Position numbers and translations under genes: made by a program
Notes under the pieces: generated by a model
Seen by the model: only the letters and a program-made list of their open reading frames with translations
What the model was told of the DNA's origin: nothing
Database searches by the model: none
Assembly (NCBI GenBank): GCA_947561715.1
Contig: OX387198.1
Span: 2,790,001 to 2,854,000 of the forward strand
Direction: 5' to 3'
Length of the DNA: 64,000 bases
From: Ascidia mentula
Taxonomy: Eukaryota > Chordata > Ascidiacea > Phlebobranchia > Ascidiidae
Shown here: one piece after another, positions 12,307 through 24,370 of the stretch
Layout: every line of letters begins with the position of its first letter
How positions within the stretch are numbered: position 1 is the first letter of the stretch

Positions 12307-13389
12307 CCATAAATCAAACCATTCCAAACCATATTCCTTGAGCTAATGCATTGCCGACTGTTACATCTCCAGACTATCACTGCACCTCCTTGACTGCGAC
12401 GCAACAATGGTCACTGTGCGTAATAATCCATTTGTCAAATCATTGTTGTGGTTGTTGCTAAGTTCTATTCATTTTCGTTCGCAACGTGAGAGTATGAGGT
12501 GATCAATGTGACTGAATGAAATTGTTGTATTTACACCTTAATGCAAAAAGGTATTTGATAAATTGTGAAAATAAAGAACTAATTCACAAAAGTAAACAAC
12601 ATTGTGGTTGTTAGAATACAATATTGTGGTTTTTGTGACCTTGATATACCGTGGTTAGGAATTGTTGAATAGGGCGGGACGGTTTGTTTTGACGAAATAT
12701 ATCCGTTACTATAGCCTTTAGCTCTTGTAGGCCTGGCGCATAAGAGTCTACACTTACGTATATAACTTAATGTGACATATATGGGTAATTGTTTTTTGAA
12801 GGCCACGAAAATAATGCTATCTGTAACGTTTGTGGGTACATAGATTTGGGCGATTCTGTTGTTTTGTGCCACGAATTTTTCACAAGACTTGTACAATCCA
12901 GCAGCAAGAAGTAAACTCCAATGTCGCAAGTTTAATTGCCGAGTAACACTTGACGTTCGACGCGGCGTACCGTGTGGTAATAGCAGGAAGAAATACAAAA
13001 TACCCGACCTTTGCTTCAGCTTCTATTGTTGTAAGCGGGGCGTGACGAAGCAACGGGCGAAGAACGCTGTCTGACCTGACATCATTTATAGGTGTTTGTA
13101 TTTGACTGCACGCAGTGCTGATGCCATTTTCCTTTCTTTGCAACACAAAACAATATTGTTACGTAAGTCACTGATAAAAAAAGAATCACATTGATGGGCA
13201 AAATTTTGTTGACAGCGATATGTTGCCGGAATGAAAAGATGATGTTGACTCAAATCGTTTTTATTTTGCATGAAACTTTAATGAAGTTACAAAAAGTTTC
13301 GGCATCAAAAATGTTGGTCTTTTGTACAAAATTAGAAAACCACCGGTAAGGAATGTATTCTCCACGTCGAGTGAACAATTGCCACGCCA

Positions 13390-13560
13390 TCACGTGTAAA
13401 ACAGTTTCCCAAGAAAGGCCCTGCGAGCGACGTCATTCCCGTTGGTTGGTTTGTGTGGCGTCAGAAGTCAACCTTGTGTAGAAGAAAACATGTCGCCAGA
13501 CGTTCGATTGCGAAATTCAAGGCACAACAACAAAACACTGGAAGGTAACAACAACAAAAA
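13390..13560 (+). promoter_or_regulatory. Possible promoter and leader exon of gene B
   Basis: The stretch contains CACGTG (E box), a CGACGTCA CRE-like site and an inverted CCAAC motif. It is followed by an ATG frame (13491, M-S-P-D-V-R-L-R) ending at a donor AAG|GTAACA at 13546. Joined to the next acceptor (13942) this frame would hit a stop, so it would be a 5' UTR with a short upstream frame, not the protein start. The identical arrangement stands before gene C. Confidence 0.25.
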
Positions 13561-13957
13561 ATGCCGAAAATATTCCGGACTTTTCCATTATGTACATTGA
13601 TCTGTTCCTAATAGTATAATGTGACAAATATCTAATGGTGACCATGCCAACCAAGCAAAGACCTCCTCTTTTTCGTGACATTCTTGTGTTTACCGTTTAG
13701 CTGTTTTACCTTAGGTTTCCTATCGGCTTAACACAAACATTTGCCTGACGTCAACCAAAGCTCGTGAGGTTTTAGGATGGAGACTTGGAGAGTTTCAGTT
13801 CCTTTGTGTAGTAAAACATATAGAGTGTGTTCAATATATCATTTGATTTGATACAGTTTTGTTTGCTATTACCGTCCATTTGTGCTTTTTATATTTTATA
13901 AAAATAGGCTACAGTATTTCAAATAACAAATTTTTTGTTTAGGCCAAGTTGTTTATA

Positions 13958-16900
13958 ATGGAGCTTGCTAAGGTATTGATACCAATGGTTCGCCGTGAGC
14001 CATGCTTGTATGATTCTAAACACAAAGATTACAAAGATAAGGAATTCAAAGAAAATGTATGGCTACGAATTAGTCAAAAAACGCATCAACCAGGTTAATT
14101 CTTTTGTTACATTGGCTACTGCTTTTGTGTTCCCAACAATTATGCAAGATGTCAATTTTTTAAAAAATATTCAGTGGATGACTGCAAGGAAAGGTGGAAA
14201 AGTCTGCGTGATCGATTTTCAAAAGTAAAAAAAGCTATGGATAGAAATAAAAAAAGTGCTAAAGGTAAAACAAGAGTTTGGAAGTACTACACAGATCTAC
14301 AGTTCTTACAGGGTCATTTACGACTACCAATGTAAGCTATTTAAAATTCCATTGTGTTTTGTGAGTGTATAAAATTATGTCTGTTTACAGTATTGTTGAT
14401 AACCCTGATTCAGACACAACTGAATTTCCTGAAAATGGTATGTTATATCATGTGTTCAGTGACCAGATTTCAATATTTTTGCTGTGCGACGCACACGATA
14501 ATTTTTCTCTCCATGTTCAATCGCAATTACAAAGCAACACCCTGTGCATAATATTAAAGATAATTTAATTACTTTTGAAATGTTTCGTAGAATCTCATGG
14601 AAATGAAATGGAAGAGGCAGATATTTCGTGTACATCAACTACTACAAACTCCTCACCGCTTTGTAAGAAACGAAAACTGTCAACCTCAGAGTCGCAGGTA
14701 AAAAAATTTTGCTTTATTTCATGTATGTATGTTTTTATTAAACTATTTGCCCTTTTACTAGGAAAACTTTGATCACAACAATACACATTCAAAGGAATCA
14801 AAAACTCAGTCACAATCTCATTATAACTTTTCAAACTTTGGCAATTTTGTGGCAGATACACTTCAATCTATGCCTCTTAATTCTGCCTATAAAGCAATGG
14901 CCACAATATTACAGTGTTTAGGTGCTCATTGTATGAATACTGATGAAGTTTCAGGTATGTAAGATTGTTTTTTTTTAATATTGATAAAGAAGCACTTTGT
15001 ATAAATTTCTCTGTATAAGAGTGTTTTGTAAATGTGTAACATAATACACTTTTTGGTACAATGTTATTAACAGCTTCAGTTAGTTTAGTGTTTCCCAACC
15101 GGTAGTACCACTAGTGATACGCAAAAGCATTCCAGGTCGTATGCGAGCGCCTTTCCGTAATTTGCAGATTTAGTTCCAATTTAAAAAATCGCAAGTGATC
15201 TAAAAATGTTTGTTACTTCATCCCCTAGGTTATTTTGTAATTTTGACAAAGCCAAACTTAAACGTTCAAGAAAAACATTAAAACATTAAACGTGTTTCTT
15301 GAGAGTTAAATTCGGCCCAAAAAAACGAACTTTATACGTTCATGAAAATGTTATGAGATACCAACAATAGCATGTGACATGTATTAATAATTTCCAATAC
15401 TTTGAAAGATGATAATATTTTGGGCGCAAATCTTTTCTTTTCCGTGTAATTGTGTATCACACAAATTTACAGTCTTAGCATGTACGCTCTCTAACAACAT
15501 AACCTTAAAGAAATGGAAGCGATGGTGTTCAATGAAGTATTATTGTATTACCCATGCCCGGTACAGGATCGTTAATATAACTTAAAAACTACCACAAAAA
15601 CTCCTGAATATTTGGTTTCGGCCAGAACCGAACTTAGGACGATTCTGTACATCACCAGTGTAGAATGTCAGATTAAGGGAATTTTTAATATTCTAATGCG
15701 TTTTTTTTGTTTAAGGAAACACAACATCCGCTGAGGTTAACACGGATGGTGCAAAAGAAGAACATGCAGCCACCAGACTCAATCAGCAACATTATGAAGG
15801 TACAAACAACATAAACACATATTTTCGTGACTAGTGTATAAAGATACTGATATATAAAGTTACAAAAATACTGTGCAACCCACAATAGCTTCAACATCCA
15901 CCTAAGACAACACAGAAATCATGTATTTTCTTTTAAATGGTAAGGTAGGACTGCTTGCAGCAAAGTCTTAAGTTTGGCGATTTAAAAAAATAAGCATGTT
16001 TAGTATAAAATAAGCTCTTTCTTATTTTTGTAAGACTTACTCACAAAACTAAACAAGTGTTTTTGATGATGGTAAATAAATGTGGTCGTCTGGCAATTTG
16101 TTTATATTAATGTAACTTGCCTAGGATCTTAAGTTCACAGTTCACTGAGATCTAGATAATTGTCATTTCTTAATTAGACTTTAAAGCTACTTTTGCAAAG
16201 CTTGGTTGTAACATAGATAACATTAATTTATAGGGCTCAGAAAATAATTTGCTTTGCCAAAAAAATTCGGATGCTGTATATGTTTTTTCTTTATATTTTT
16301 TGATTTTGTAATGTTTAGATTATTTGAATAATGGTGAAAGCATTCAACGTCCTTGGAATGACCTAGAATAATAGTTATGCAAGCGTTTCTTTTCTTATCA
16401 TAATCAATATAATAATTGTTGTTTAGTGTTAGTTTGCCTCTAAATATTTGTTTGTTGTATACTTTTGCCTCTAAATATTTGCTTCTCAAATGTAGACACT
16501 GCTTTGAACACTGGTAAACCTGAAAGTTACCATAATTTTGTCAGCAATGCTACAGAAAACTTCATGCCAGCAAATCAATCTTCAGTTAATGCTAATGTTT
16601 TACCACCACAAACAGGTATTTCACATTGCTACAGTTCTGTATGTACAGAAAGGACATTTTGTATCATAAGCCAAATTGAACAACGTTAAACCTTACAGTT
16701 GGTTAACATTGAAAATCATGCCAGCATAAACAAGACATGCAAACCGGCTCATTTCGATCTGTGCTTGTTTTTTTTTGTTTTTGTGTTCACACACACAGAT
16801 AATATTCCAAACAAGGAAATTAGCTTTTAGGTTTGTCTGCTATGTAATTTTTCTAAAGTGTAAGATTCATCTCGATGTTAAATTTGAGTTTTTTTTTTAT

Positions 16901-19900
16901 GTTTAATGCAGGTTTTACTTCAGTGGGCGGAAATTTAAATCTCTTGACTGGAAACGATGCCTTTACTGCAAACAACTCAACACAGCAACCACAACTTATG
17001 CAATTTCTTCCATCAACAACAGGTATTTCAAAAAAATCTTGGAAATTTGGCTAGGTGGTAGAAGAAGAAATGAACAATTAAGGCCCAATTTTTGCCTTTT
17101 TTGCCATTCTAAGTTTTCGATATGCGAAGCCACTGTCGACACGCGTGGCGTGAAACAATGTTGAGTTACCGATATTCAGTAACATGAACAGACCAATGCC
17201 ATTGTCTTTAAAGACCATAAATTGAATTACTTTAATAACTCAATTATCGGTCATGCCAATCTTGCAGCATTCACATCGATCTTACTAGATTTGTTTTTTC
17301 AATGATTGGCATATAGATGCTGGTGGCAAAGTGGTTCAAAAAAATTGGTGCCAGTAGAAGTCATTTAATTGCAAACTGCAAATGATTATTTCGGGAGAAA
17401 TTTGTATTTTGAGTCACTATTAAACATCAGTATGTAACTGAATGGTTATATAGTGTTGAAAACTTAATGCGGTCATCGTTTGCTATGCTGGGATCCTCAT
17501 CCAAATTAATTTTGTCTCTTTAGATGGCTAAGTAAGTGCAACCGCAAATAAATTTTTGAACAAAATCCATGCAAACATCAGCCAACACTTGCTTTAACGT
17601 TCAGCGAATAAGCGCGTTATGTTTAAAACTAACCATTTACCAAACACATGGCATGGTTGCCAAACATGTTGCTTTGTTTCGAAACAAAGACCGTTTTTTT
17701 GTTCAATTGGACCTATTTAAAGAGACATCTCAGCCTACAACATGCAGGTTATTCGTTTGTTTTGTCGCTATTTCAATGTATTTTATGTATTTTTGTATTT
17801 TAAACTTATGTAAGTACAAGAATCCTATAATGGAAATAAGCCTGGTCGTTCTCATACGTTAGTTACCAGACGACATTTTGCTATTCAACACGCACAACAA
17901 TAAAGAAAATAATCTGCATTATTCAAAGCCTTAACTTTCAAGTTCCTTGTCGCCAATTTAAACCACATGCTAGATATGTATATTTTTTGCGAGCCTCGTC
18001 AGAGCACTTAATCTACAAGTTAATTTTTTGGTAAAGCTTAAATTATGTCATTGTACACATATTGGAAGTGTTATAAATTTCTGTTTTGTGTAGATTCTAC
18101 TTTCTGTAATGGTGGAAGTTCCTATAATACTGTCACCAGTGTCCCACCCAGAAATGGTTCTTTGATTACCGCTAACCCAACACAACAACATCGGAATACG
18201 GTGCAAACTTTACAAACAGGTATTAACTTGAAATTAATAAGCTTTAAGCCAAAAGTCACACAGAAATGCAAGGAAGAAATTTTCTCCAAAATGGTAAAAT
18301 ATGCAGTGAATTCATTGCAACTTTGTGACATGAAAAAATCTTTATGTTAATTCATGTGTGCAACACCTTTTTCTCATGTCTTTTTTTCGTGTCATGCAAT
18401 GAGGCCATCAGTCCATCCTAGCAAATTTGTTAATATCAAAAACTACGCGAAGAGTATTGACATAGAAAGATGTTTTTAGTCCCTGTTCACCATCTTTTTT
18501 TATTTTGATATGATGTAACATTTATTATGTTTCCGAATACAGAATTCAGTGCAAACCATGTTGAAATTGCCAATAACCCAACAAGCTTTGGTGAATACAA
18601 AACAAGCGGTGATATTTCTACGAGGCAGTCAGATGCTGCAATAGTATTGATGCAACTTTCAGGTACGTTTTCTTGTAAATTAGTAAATTGACAAAATTTA
18701 ACGTTGTTTTTTTTTTTTTTGCACATGAATCTTTATGTGACCCTACCTAGGCCTAATTCTTTTCATTTTTTTTGAAAATCTGTAAAGTCTTGTACCGTAT
18801 TTACTTGATTGTAAGCCACAGCTTGTAAAGTTTTTGAACCTACTGTTTCTGCGGTGTTCAATCGAGGGCAGCTTATATTCGTGGGTGGCTGTGGCTCTCA
18901 GTTTCAATGAAATTCATGTTTAACTTGCTCTGCCTTACCAGTACGTTTTATCAAACACAGTTATCAGCGTACCTGACAATTTCAATGGACAGATTTGTTG
19001 ACAATTATTGTTATAGGGCACCTAAGGTTCCCTATGACATTTACATGTGGCTTAAATTCGAAGGCGGCTTATATTAACTTTTGAACACCGTCACAATTGA
19101 ATAAATAAGGTTGTACATTCTCAAGTTTATTTGCACTATTTTTTTCACAAAATCACCAACTTGCTTAACACTAACATGACAAAAGTATGAAAATATATTT
19201 TTGTAAAACCTATTCAAGGTATTGAAGAGCCTGCAACTACTCCTTATAGCCCAAGGTTCACTGAACTATTAAATAGTCAACGAGTATATACTGGGAATAT
19301 TATCCAGGGAGCAATACAACAAACAGGTAATTTCATTGTTTATTACAAGCCCATTGATTTACATAACACATATGCAAAGTTATATTTTTTAAAATTACAA
19401 AACATCACCAAAGGTGTAGCTTAGATTTAGTTTTGTTTAATCACTTTCAAGGCACTGAACAGCATCCAATCACCTCTTATGATGTAACCCATGATCCTTT
19501 TTCAAGTGATGAACAGATAAATGCAGGAAAACTTGTGCAGGAACAGCAGCAAACAGGTAATAAACACAATTTGAAAAAAACTGTATCTGTTGTTGGTAAC
19601 CCCTAGGAACAGACTGCTAGCACCCCCTTTTTGAAAACTACTAGTATTGAAACATGAATAAACTTTTATGTAAGAGGAATGTAGGAATACCATTTAACAG
19701 AAATGCAAGCAATGCAAATGCTTCAAAGAGAGCTGTTGATTATACAGTAAATACAACATTTCATAATTAAATACCACTGTATTGGGAAAGTTCGGGAAAA
19801 ATGAACATTTAGGACTTTCAAATATCACATATATCGTGACAAAAACATACATGGTTTTACAGCACATTTGTTGTTTTATGACATCACAAATAACGGCATT

Positions 19901-20923
19901 GACGTGTATATTCTGTGATTTTATACTAAACATAATCAAAATCCCTTTTCTGATAAATTGTAAAACATTAAAAGTACGAAACCTTGAATTTCTTTTTCCA
20001 ATATGTCCCCTTTTTTAAAAAAATACACGTTTACCACTCTTTAGCGCCACCAAAAAAAATCCCCCGAAACACTGACACTTTGAATAGACCGCCAGGGTAT
20101 GTGATGGTGGGAGGTTGGGTTTATTTATGTTTAAATTAAATAAATTGTTTTTATTTCAGATGAAATCATCGATTCAACTTTTTTGATCCAAACTTACGTG
20201 AATTTGTTGGAAAAACATAAATATTTTAAAGCAAATGAAACAAGAAATCAACTTTCAAGGTCGCTTGAAGGTTGTGGGAAAACTGCGGAAGATTTGGAAA
20301 CAACTGGAGATAAAAAGAGAAGAGAGGGAAAAGATTTGGAATCGATTTTATTTTACGATGTTGCGTCTGAACTTTATGTCAAACGTGATGGAGATGAGGC
20401 GGTGAAAGGTGTGAGGGAATGTGTTTGGGATTTGTGTCTGACATGCAGAGATTTGATGGAAACATCGGATTCGAATCAAAAACTTGAAAACAAACGAATA
20501 ATTAGTGATCATGTGATCCCACTGATGGAAACGATGAGACTCAAAATACAAAATATTAAAAACGTGGAAGAAGATATCAGATGTGAGAAGCAAGTGTGGT
20601 GTTTGCACGCGATTGAATTGAGTCAACTTTCAATCGAAGATTATTTGTCGAGGGAATCAACAATTAAACTTGGACTTGAAATGATGAGGAAACAGTTTGG
20701 TGAAAACTCAGCAAAGCATAAAGTGTTCGGATATTTGTTAAACAACCTTGGTGTTGTTTACGAGGAAACAAATCGACTGAATGAAAGCGTGGATTTTTAT
20801 AAAAAAGCAATCCAAGCTTTCAGAACCGCAACAGACATAACTGAAGAGAGAAGGGAGGAGTGGATTGAAAAAAGTGAAAACAATTTAAGTGAAGTTGAAT
20901 CAAAACTTGCACAAAGGAAATAA
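13958..20923 (+). CDS. Gene B: MADF-BESS protein with modular linker and C-terminal TPR domain
   Basis: Thirteen exons join in frame: 13958-14093, 14175-14331, 14391-14437, 14591-14697, 14762-14954, 15716-15799, 16496-16615, 16912-17022, 18094-18219, 18543-18662, 19219-19326, 19452-19556, 20160-20923; 725 codons plus stop. Residues 1-97 are a MADF (Myb/SANT-like) DNA-binding domain: V-R-R-E-P-C-L-Y-D, then W-L-R-I-S, then C-K-E-R-W-K-S-L-R-D-R-F and W-K-Y-Y. C-K-K-R-K-L near 138-143 is a likely nuclear signal. Residues 175-203 (F-G-N-F-V-A-D-T-L-Q-S-M) look like a BESS-type interaction motif. Residues 214-471 are Asn/Gln/Ser/Thr-rich linker from seven phase-1 symmetrical exons. The last exon encodes helical repeats, the best with L-G-V-V-Y and F-Y-K-K-A-I, like TPR. 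The ATG is the first in the MADF frame. A DNA-binding regulator with a protein-binding tail is likely. Confidence 0.75.
15086..15245. mobile_element. Truncated hAT-type MITE in gene B intron 5
   Basis: It begins TAGTGTTTCCCAACCGG and matches the reverse complement of the MITE at 12071-12306. The other end is lost, where another repeat (up to about 15650, ending ACATCACCAGTG) takes over. Same place in gene C: 32451 to about 32610; fuller copy in gene D at 46621-46827. Confidence 0.6.
18795..19110. mobile_element. MITE with CCGTATTTA / TAAATAAGG ends, 316 bp
   Basis: The element lies in the intron between exons 10 and 11 of gene B. Left end CCGTATTTACTTGATTG, reverse complement of the right end CCTTATTTATTCAATTG, flanked on both sides by TTGTA (18790-18794 and 19111-19115). 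It holds no coding frame. Copies are at 53184-53459 (gene D) and, internally deleted, 36094-36323 (gene C). All sit in the same intron, so there was one insertion before the genes were duplicated. Confidence 0.6.
20160..20923 (+). other. TPR module (last exon) of gene B
   Basis: Single exon, 254 codons, from D-E-I-I-D-S-T to A-Q-R-K. Three TPR-like hairpins are visible: L-E-T-T-G-D-K-K-R-R-E-G-K with F-Y-D-V-A; L-H-A-I-E-L-S-Q-L-S-I-E-D-Y; and L-L-N-N-L-G-V-V-Y-E-E-T-N with F-Y-K-K-A-I. Compared with genes C and D, most base differences in the first helices change the amino acid (see findings). Frame is intact. Confidence 0.75.
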
Positions 20924-21074
20924 TTATGACATCACAAACACAAAATGTGTTTTTGTTAAATATGTTTGAATTATGCATTGTTTAGGTAATTTACATGAAA
21001 ATGGAAGGTAGCTACCATGCAATGAATGACTTTTGTGATTATTATTTTCATGTCGTTAGTGATTTGTAGCCGAT

Positions 21075-21080
21075 AATAAA
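21075..21080 (+). promoter_or_regulatory. Poly(A) signal of gene B
   Basis: AATAAA about 150 bases past the stop, at the same place as in genes A and C. Confidence 0.5.
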
Positions 21081-21833
21081 ACAAATAAATGATATTGACT
21101 TTAAGACTAAGCTTTGGTAAATGCAAGGTTTTAGGCAAAAACACAGAATCTGTTGGATGTCAGGTTGGAAAAGATACCAACTTTAGCCAAAGAAAGTAAG
21201 TGTCCTGGTAGGACTTTGCTTTTTTCTTTTATGAAAGTGGATGACATCATAAAAAACTATTTAAGTATGGACAACGTCATTAAAATGTGCCATAATTTTA
21301 AGTGGCTCAATTCATATTGTTAGCTTATAGCACATGCATTGGGTGCAGCCAATAATAGGTACTATAAAAAGAACTTTAAGACATTTTTAAATACTTTGCG
21401 AAGTAAAACAATAAAGTAGTCAACCTCCTGCTAAAGGGCCAAATGTAGTACATTAGGTCTTTGTATCTAGTCTGCTGGGAGTTTGTGCAAATTAGTGACT
21501 TTTTAAAACAAGGTTTGTACTGCAGTTTGATGTTTGTACACGTCACTTACCTAGGCCACATTTTAAAGCATAATTATTGTAAATAGGTTATGGTGTAACT
21601 CTAATTGTCCACTTTATAATGGTTAAGAAATGTCAAATATTTGATGATTTTTGGACTGTCAATAGAAAAGTGTGCCCACCCCTTTCAGGGTAGAATAACC
21701 TTACCAACCATTCCACATGTGCAAGGTAAAAAACTTTTCTGTATGCTATGCAACCAATAGTTCCAAATTACAACTGGTTACTACAGTCGATTGCGCTACA
21801 AATGCATGTTGAATAAAATAATGCATTTTCATC

Positions 21834-21935
21834 ATGGGTACTGCATATCAACCCAACCTTTTGGAATGGGAAACTGTTAAAGATTTTGGTAACAAATCTA
21901 ATGATATCAATCAGAGGCCTGTTGCTTCTGACTAA
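21834..21935 (+). pseudogene. Dead first-exon copy, unit 2
   Basis: ATG followed by G-T-A-Y-Q-P-N, then the same TAA as in unit 1 after 33 codons. The shared stop shows the exon died before units 1 and 2 separated. Confidence 0.65.
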
Positions 21936-22707
21936 TTAATACAAATCTTGGTTGTGTTGGTTGAACAAATACCTGACAAAGGTTTGAGGAAATGGGCATC
22001 TCTATTGTAGAAAGTTCCAGTGTTTACGTTCTAACAAGCCAATTTTCTCATTTTGGGATTTTGACATCCAGCACCATATTTGCAGTTTGCACCAGAAGGT
22101 CCTGAAACCTTTCAAAAAACTTAATACACATCTTGAGACCTTTTTGGTGAATATATTGTGCATTGAATCAGTACGATAAATCGAGCATACATTTGAGATG
22201 ACAGCAGTGCAGAGTTAGTGAGATTGGCTTGGGTGAGAGTAAGGAGAAATTTCCATGTTTCTATTTCTACTGCTGGTCCTTGCTACAATTCCTTAATTGA
22301 AGTCAATTTATTTTACAAAGGTATAATTTGCACAACAATAAATGGCCAAAACGCAGCACAGTAAAACTTGATTTGCAGTGACAATTCTGGTGTGACAAGT
22401 TTGTCTTTTTTTGTAAAACAGTTGCACGTTCTTGTTTTACAACTGCAAACGTCACTAAACCACAATGGCTCATGACGTCACTGTTTACATGTTACGGATG
22501 AGTAATTTTCTGTGCAGGTACCCGGGTTTGCAGAGAGAAAAGACGCCGTGTATCTGACTCCTATGACTTTTAAAAAAAACACCCGCACGGGCTACCTTTA
22601 CGAACTTTTAATTAGCGCAAAAACAAACGACAACACATACCTTAGATAACTACGCGTAAGCACTCAATGGAGCCTTCTCCCCACGGTTTTTCTTACAGTG
22701 CGCGGGC

Positions 22708-22766
22708 TTACTTGGGCCTTTTCGCTCAGTTCTCTTTCTTACTTGGGCCTTTTCGCTCAGTTCTCT
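22708..22766. repeat. Short tandem duplication, period 31
   Basis: The phrase TTACTTGGGCCTTTTCGCTC... occurs twice in a row in unit 2 and once in unit 1 (near 5320-5346). Confidence 0.8.
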
Positions 22767-24296
22767 ATATTCCTTCTGTGGCTTACGGCCATCGATATAT
22801 ATACGGTTATTGAGATTACATAAAATAATGAATTCGACAGGATTAATAAAAATGTCGATGTGAAATTAAAACCAAAACCGATTTGCACATATGTTAGAGA
22901 TTAGCCGATATGTCGGATAGAAACGAAGCGATTAACCCAAAATAACATATGCGCACGTACGTGAACTAATCAAATTGCACAATTTAACACAAAATCACAT
23001 TTAACAATAAAGTTTTGCTGCATCTGCACTTGCCTGGGTTTTGCATTGCAAAGTAATTTTTTGTATGTTCCGCGTCTCAGTGGTTGAAGATTTTTGGAAA
23101 ACACGACTTTCGCCCTGTTCAAATTCTTCTGTAACATTGCCAACAATGACAAAATATTCTCTGAATTGTCAATGTTTAATGCTCGCTGTTCGTAGTTTTC
23201 TATTTAACATTTGTATTTTAAAGGTAAACGAAAGCGCCACTCCTACGTCGTACTCGGGTAACCAACTATTGAAACGTCACGAAGTTAACTCCTGGCGTAT
23301 GCAAGTGTGTAGAATTATCGACTCGCGGCCAAAAATAATCGAAAAATCGACAGGTAGGCCAACAGACCGCATAAGAGAAACAAAAGAATGCAGTTTAATG
23401 AATAAACCCAACTACATTATTTAATGAAAATTTAAACACTGTAACCGAAAAACAATATTAAAACATTCAACTGCAACATGGAGAATTTTCCGAATGACAA
23501 TAATTTATACCAAGCCCTGGCGCGCCAAATTAAAAAAAAAAAACGAACCAGGCATAGTCTTCGCTGTGGGTCACAAGTTTGCCAATATCTGAGATATACA
23601 TTACGATTGCAACCGTCTTATTTCAGTGTTATGTCCTCAGCGTTGAAACGTCATCATGGGTTAAGAAGCTCGCGAAAAAAAGTTAGGCAGTGCGCGGAAC
23701 CCATTGTGATGTAATCTTTGTACATTCTGCGATTTTGGCCGAAAACATTACGGAAAAGGCTTTTGTTTATTATCTATGACACCCAGTCTTAGTGTTGATC
23801 GAAAGCATCCTGTCGCAATCACCGGAGACGAAGTTATGCCTCTTTGTAACGAAAATTCAAACTAAATCTGCAAGAAGTTGTGTTAGCTTTTCAGAAACAT
23901 GCCGGGCACAGAATTATTGCAGTTTTTCCCTGCTACGTTTTTTTACCCTGAGAAAAATCAGCGAAGAACCGCGGTCTATAGCCTACTGAGATATCAAACA
24001 TACATTGCGTTTTGTTCTCCAGTGAAAATTTTGTGTCCATTTCGTACAATACCATTTTTCACCTTCTCCTCCACCCTCGAAAAAAGCAACTTCAATTATC
24101 CTTTGCAAGGATATGCATTGGAACCGCAGTTTCTATGAACGTAAAGTCCCTCTCCGTGGCGCGATTTGTTGCAGTTTCCTGTTTAAAAAACCCTCGTCTT
24201 CCAGCAAGAGGCATCAGTGTACCGCTGTGTGTAAACCGGCAAAATGCACATAAATAACTAAAACCCTAACCAATCCTGTCAATGCGTGATAAATCA

Positions 24297-24370
24297 AGCT
24301 CTCGGTAAGGTTTAAACTCACGACCCTGGGCTAACCAGGCCCAACGCTCTACCAACTGAGCTCTCAGTGG
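24297..24370 (-). repeat. tRNA-like repeat, unit 2 copy
   Basis: As at 6881-6954, with two changes in and next to the T arm that weaken the B box. It is at the same place in the unit, so it is inherited through duplication and not a new insertion. Confidence 0.65.

Larger units (their letters stand above)
8681..13957. other. Gene-poor part of unit 1 before gene B
   Basis: 8738-8830 matches the intron behind the intact first exon at 38932-39050, so this region was joined to an old first intron. I find no complete gene in the rest. Possible decayed coding: plus strand 9405-9760, where frames beginning M-E-D-A-S-F-Q-N and ending V-L-Q-K-Y-N-Q-I-R-I are interrupted, and minus strand 9853-10068 (71 codons, M-P-V-H-T-Y-Y-V-A-R-G, ending in an acidic D-M-D-T-D-D-D-G stretch). 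A hAT-type MITE is at 12071-12306. Open frames at 10386-10655 and 12579-12998 compete with other frames on the opposite strand and are not called. Confidence 0.45.
3548..20923 (+). repeat. Tandem repeat unit 1 (about 17.4 kb)
   Basis: The unit runs from just after one TPR exon to the end of the next. It contains, in order: the 3' flank of gene A, a dead first exon, about 3.6 kb without a gene, remnants of BESS and linker exons, about 5 kb without a gene, then the MADF-TPR gene B. Unit 2 (20924-37841) repeats this order with near-identical sequence. The last part of the window (55161-64000) repeats its first half with more differences. Confidence 0.9.

Noticed and set aside
12579-12998. 139-codon open frame on the minus strand
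   Set aside because: Not kept as one frame in unit 2, overlaps other open frames on both strands, no recognisable domain.
13491-13546. Protein start of gene B at the upstream ATG
   Set aside because: Splicing to the MADF exon puts it out of frame with an early stop; ATG 13958 is in frame with the domain.
4549-13957. Gene-poor part of the unit as an old DNA-virus or large-element insertion
   Set aside because: Only short unassigned frames, no capsid, polymerase or integrase signature and no terminal repeats.
17990-18020. CTGATGAGGCTC on the minus strand as another hammerhead
   Set aside because: No GAAA after stem II and no closing stem III; the copies at 35255, 50095 and 52340 are the same.
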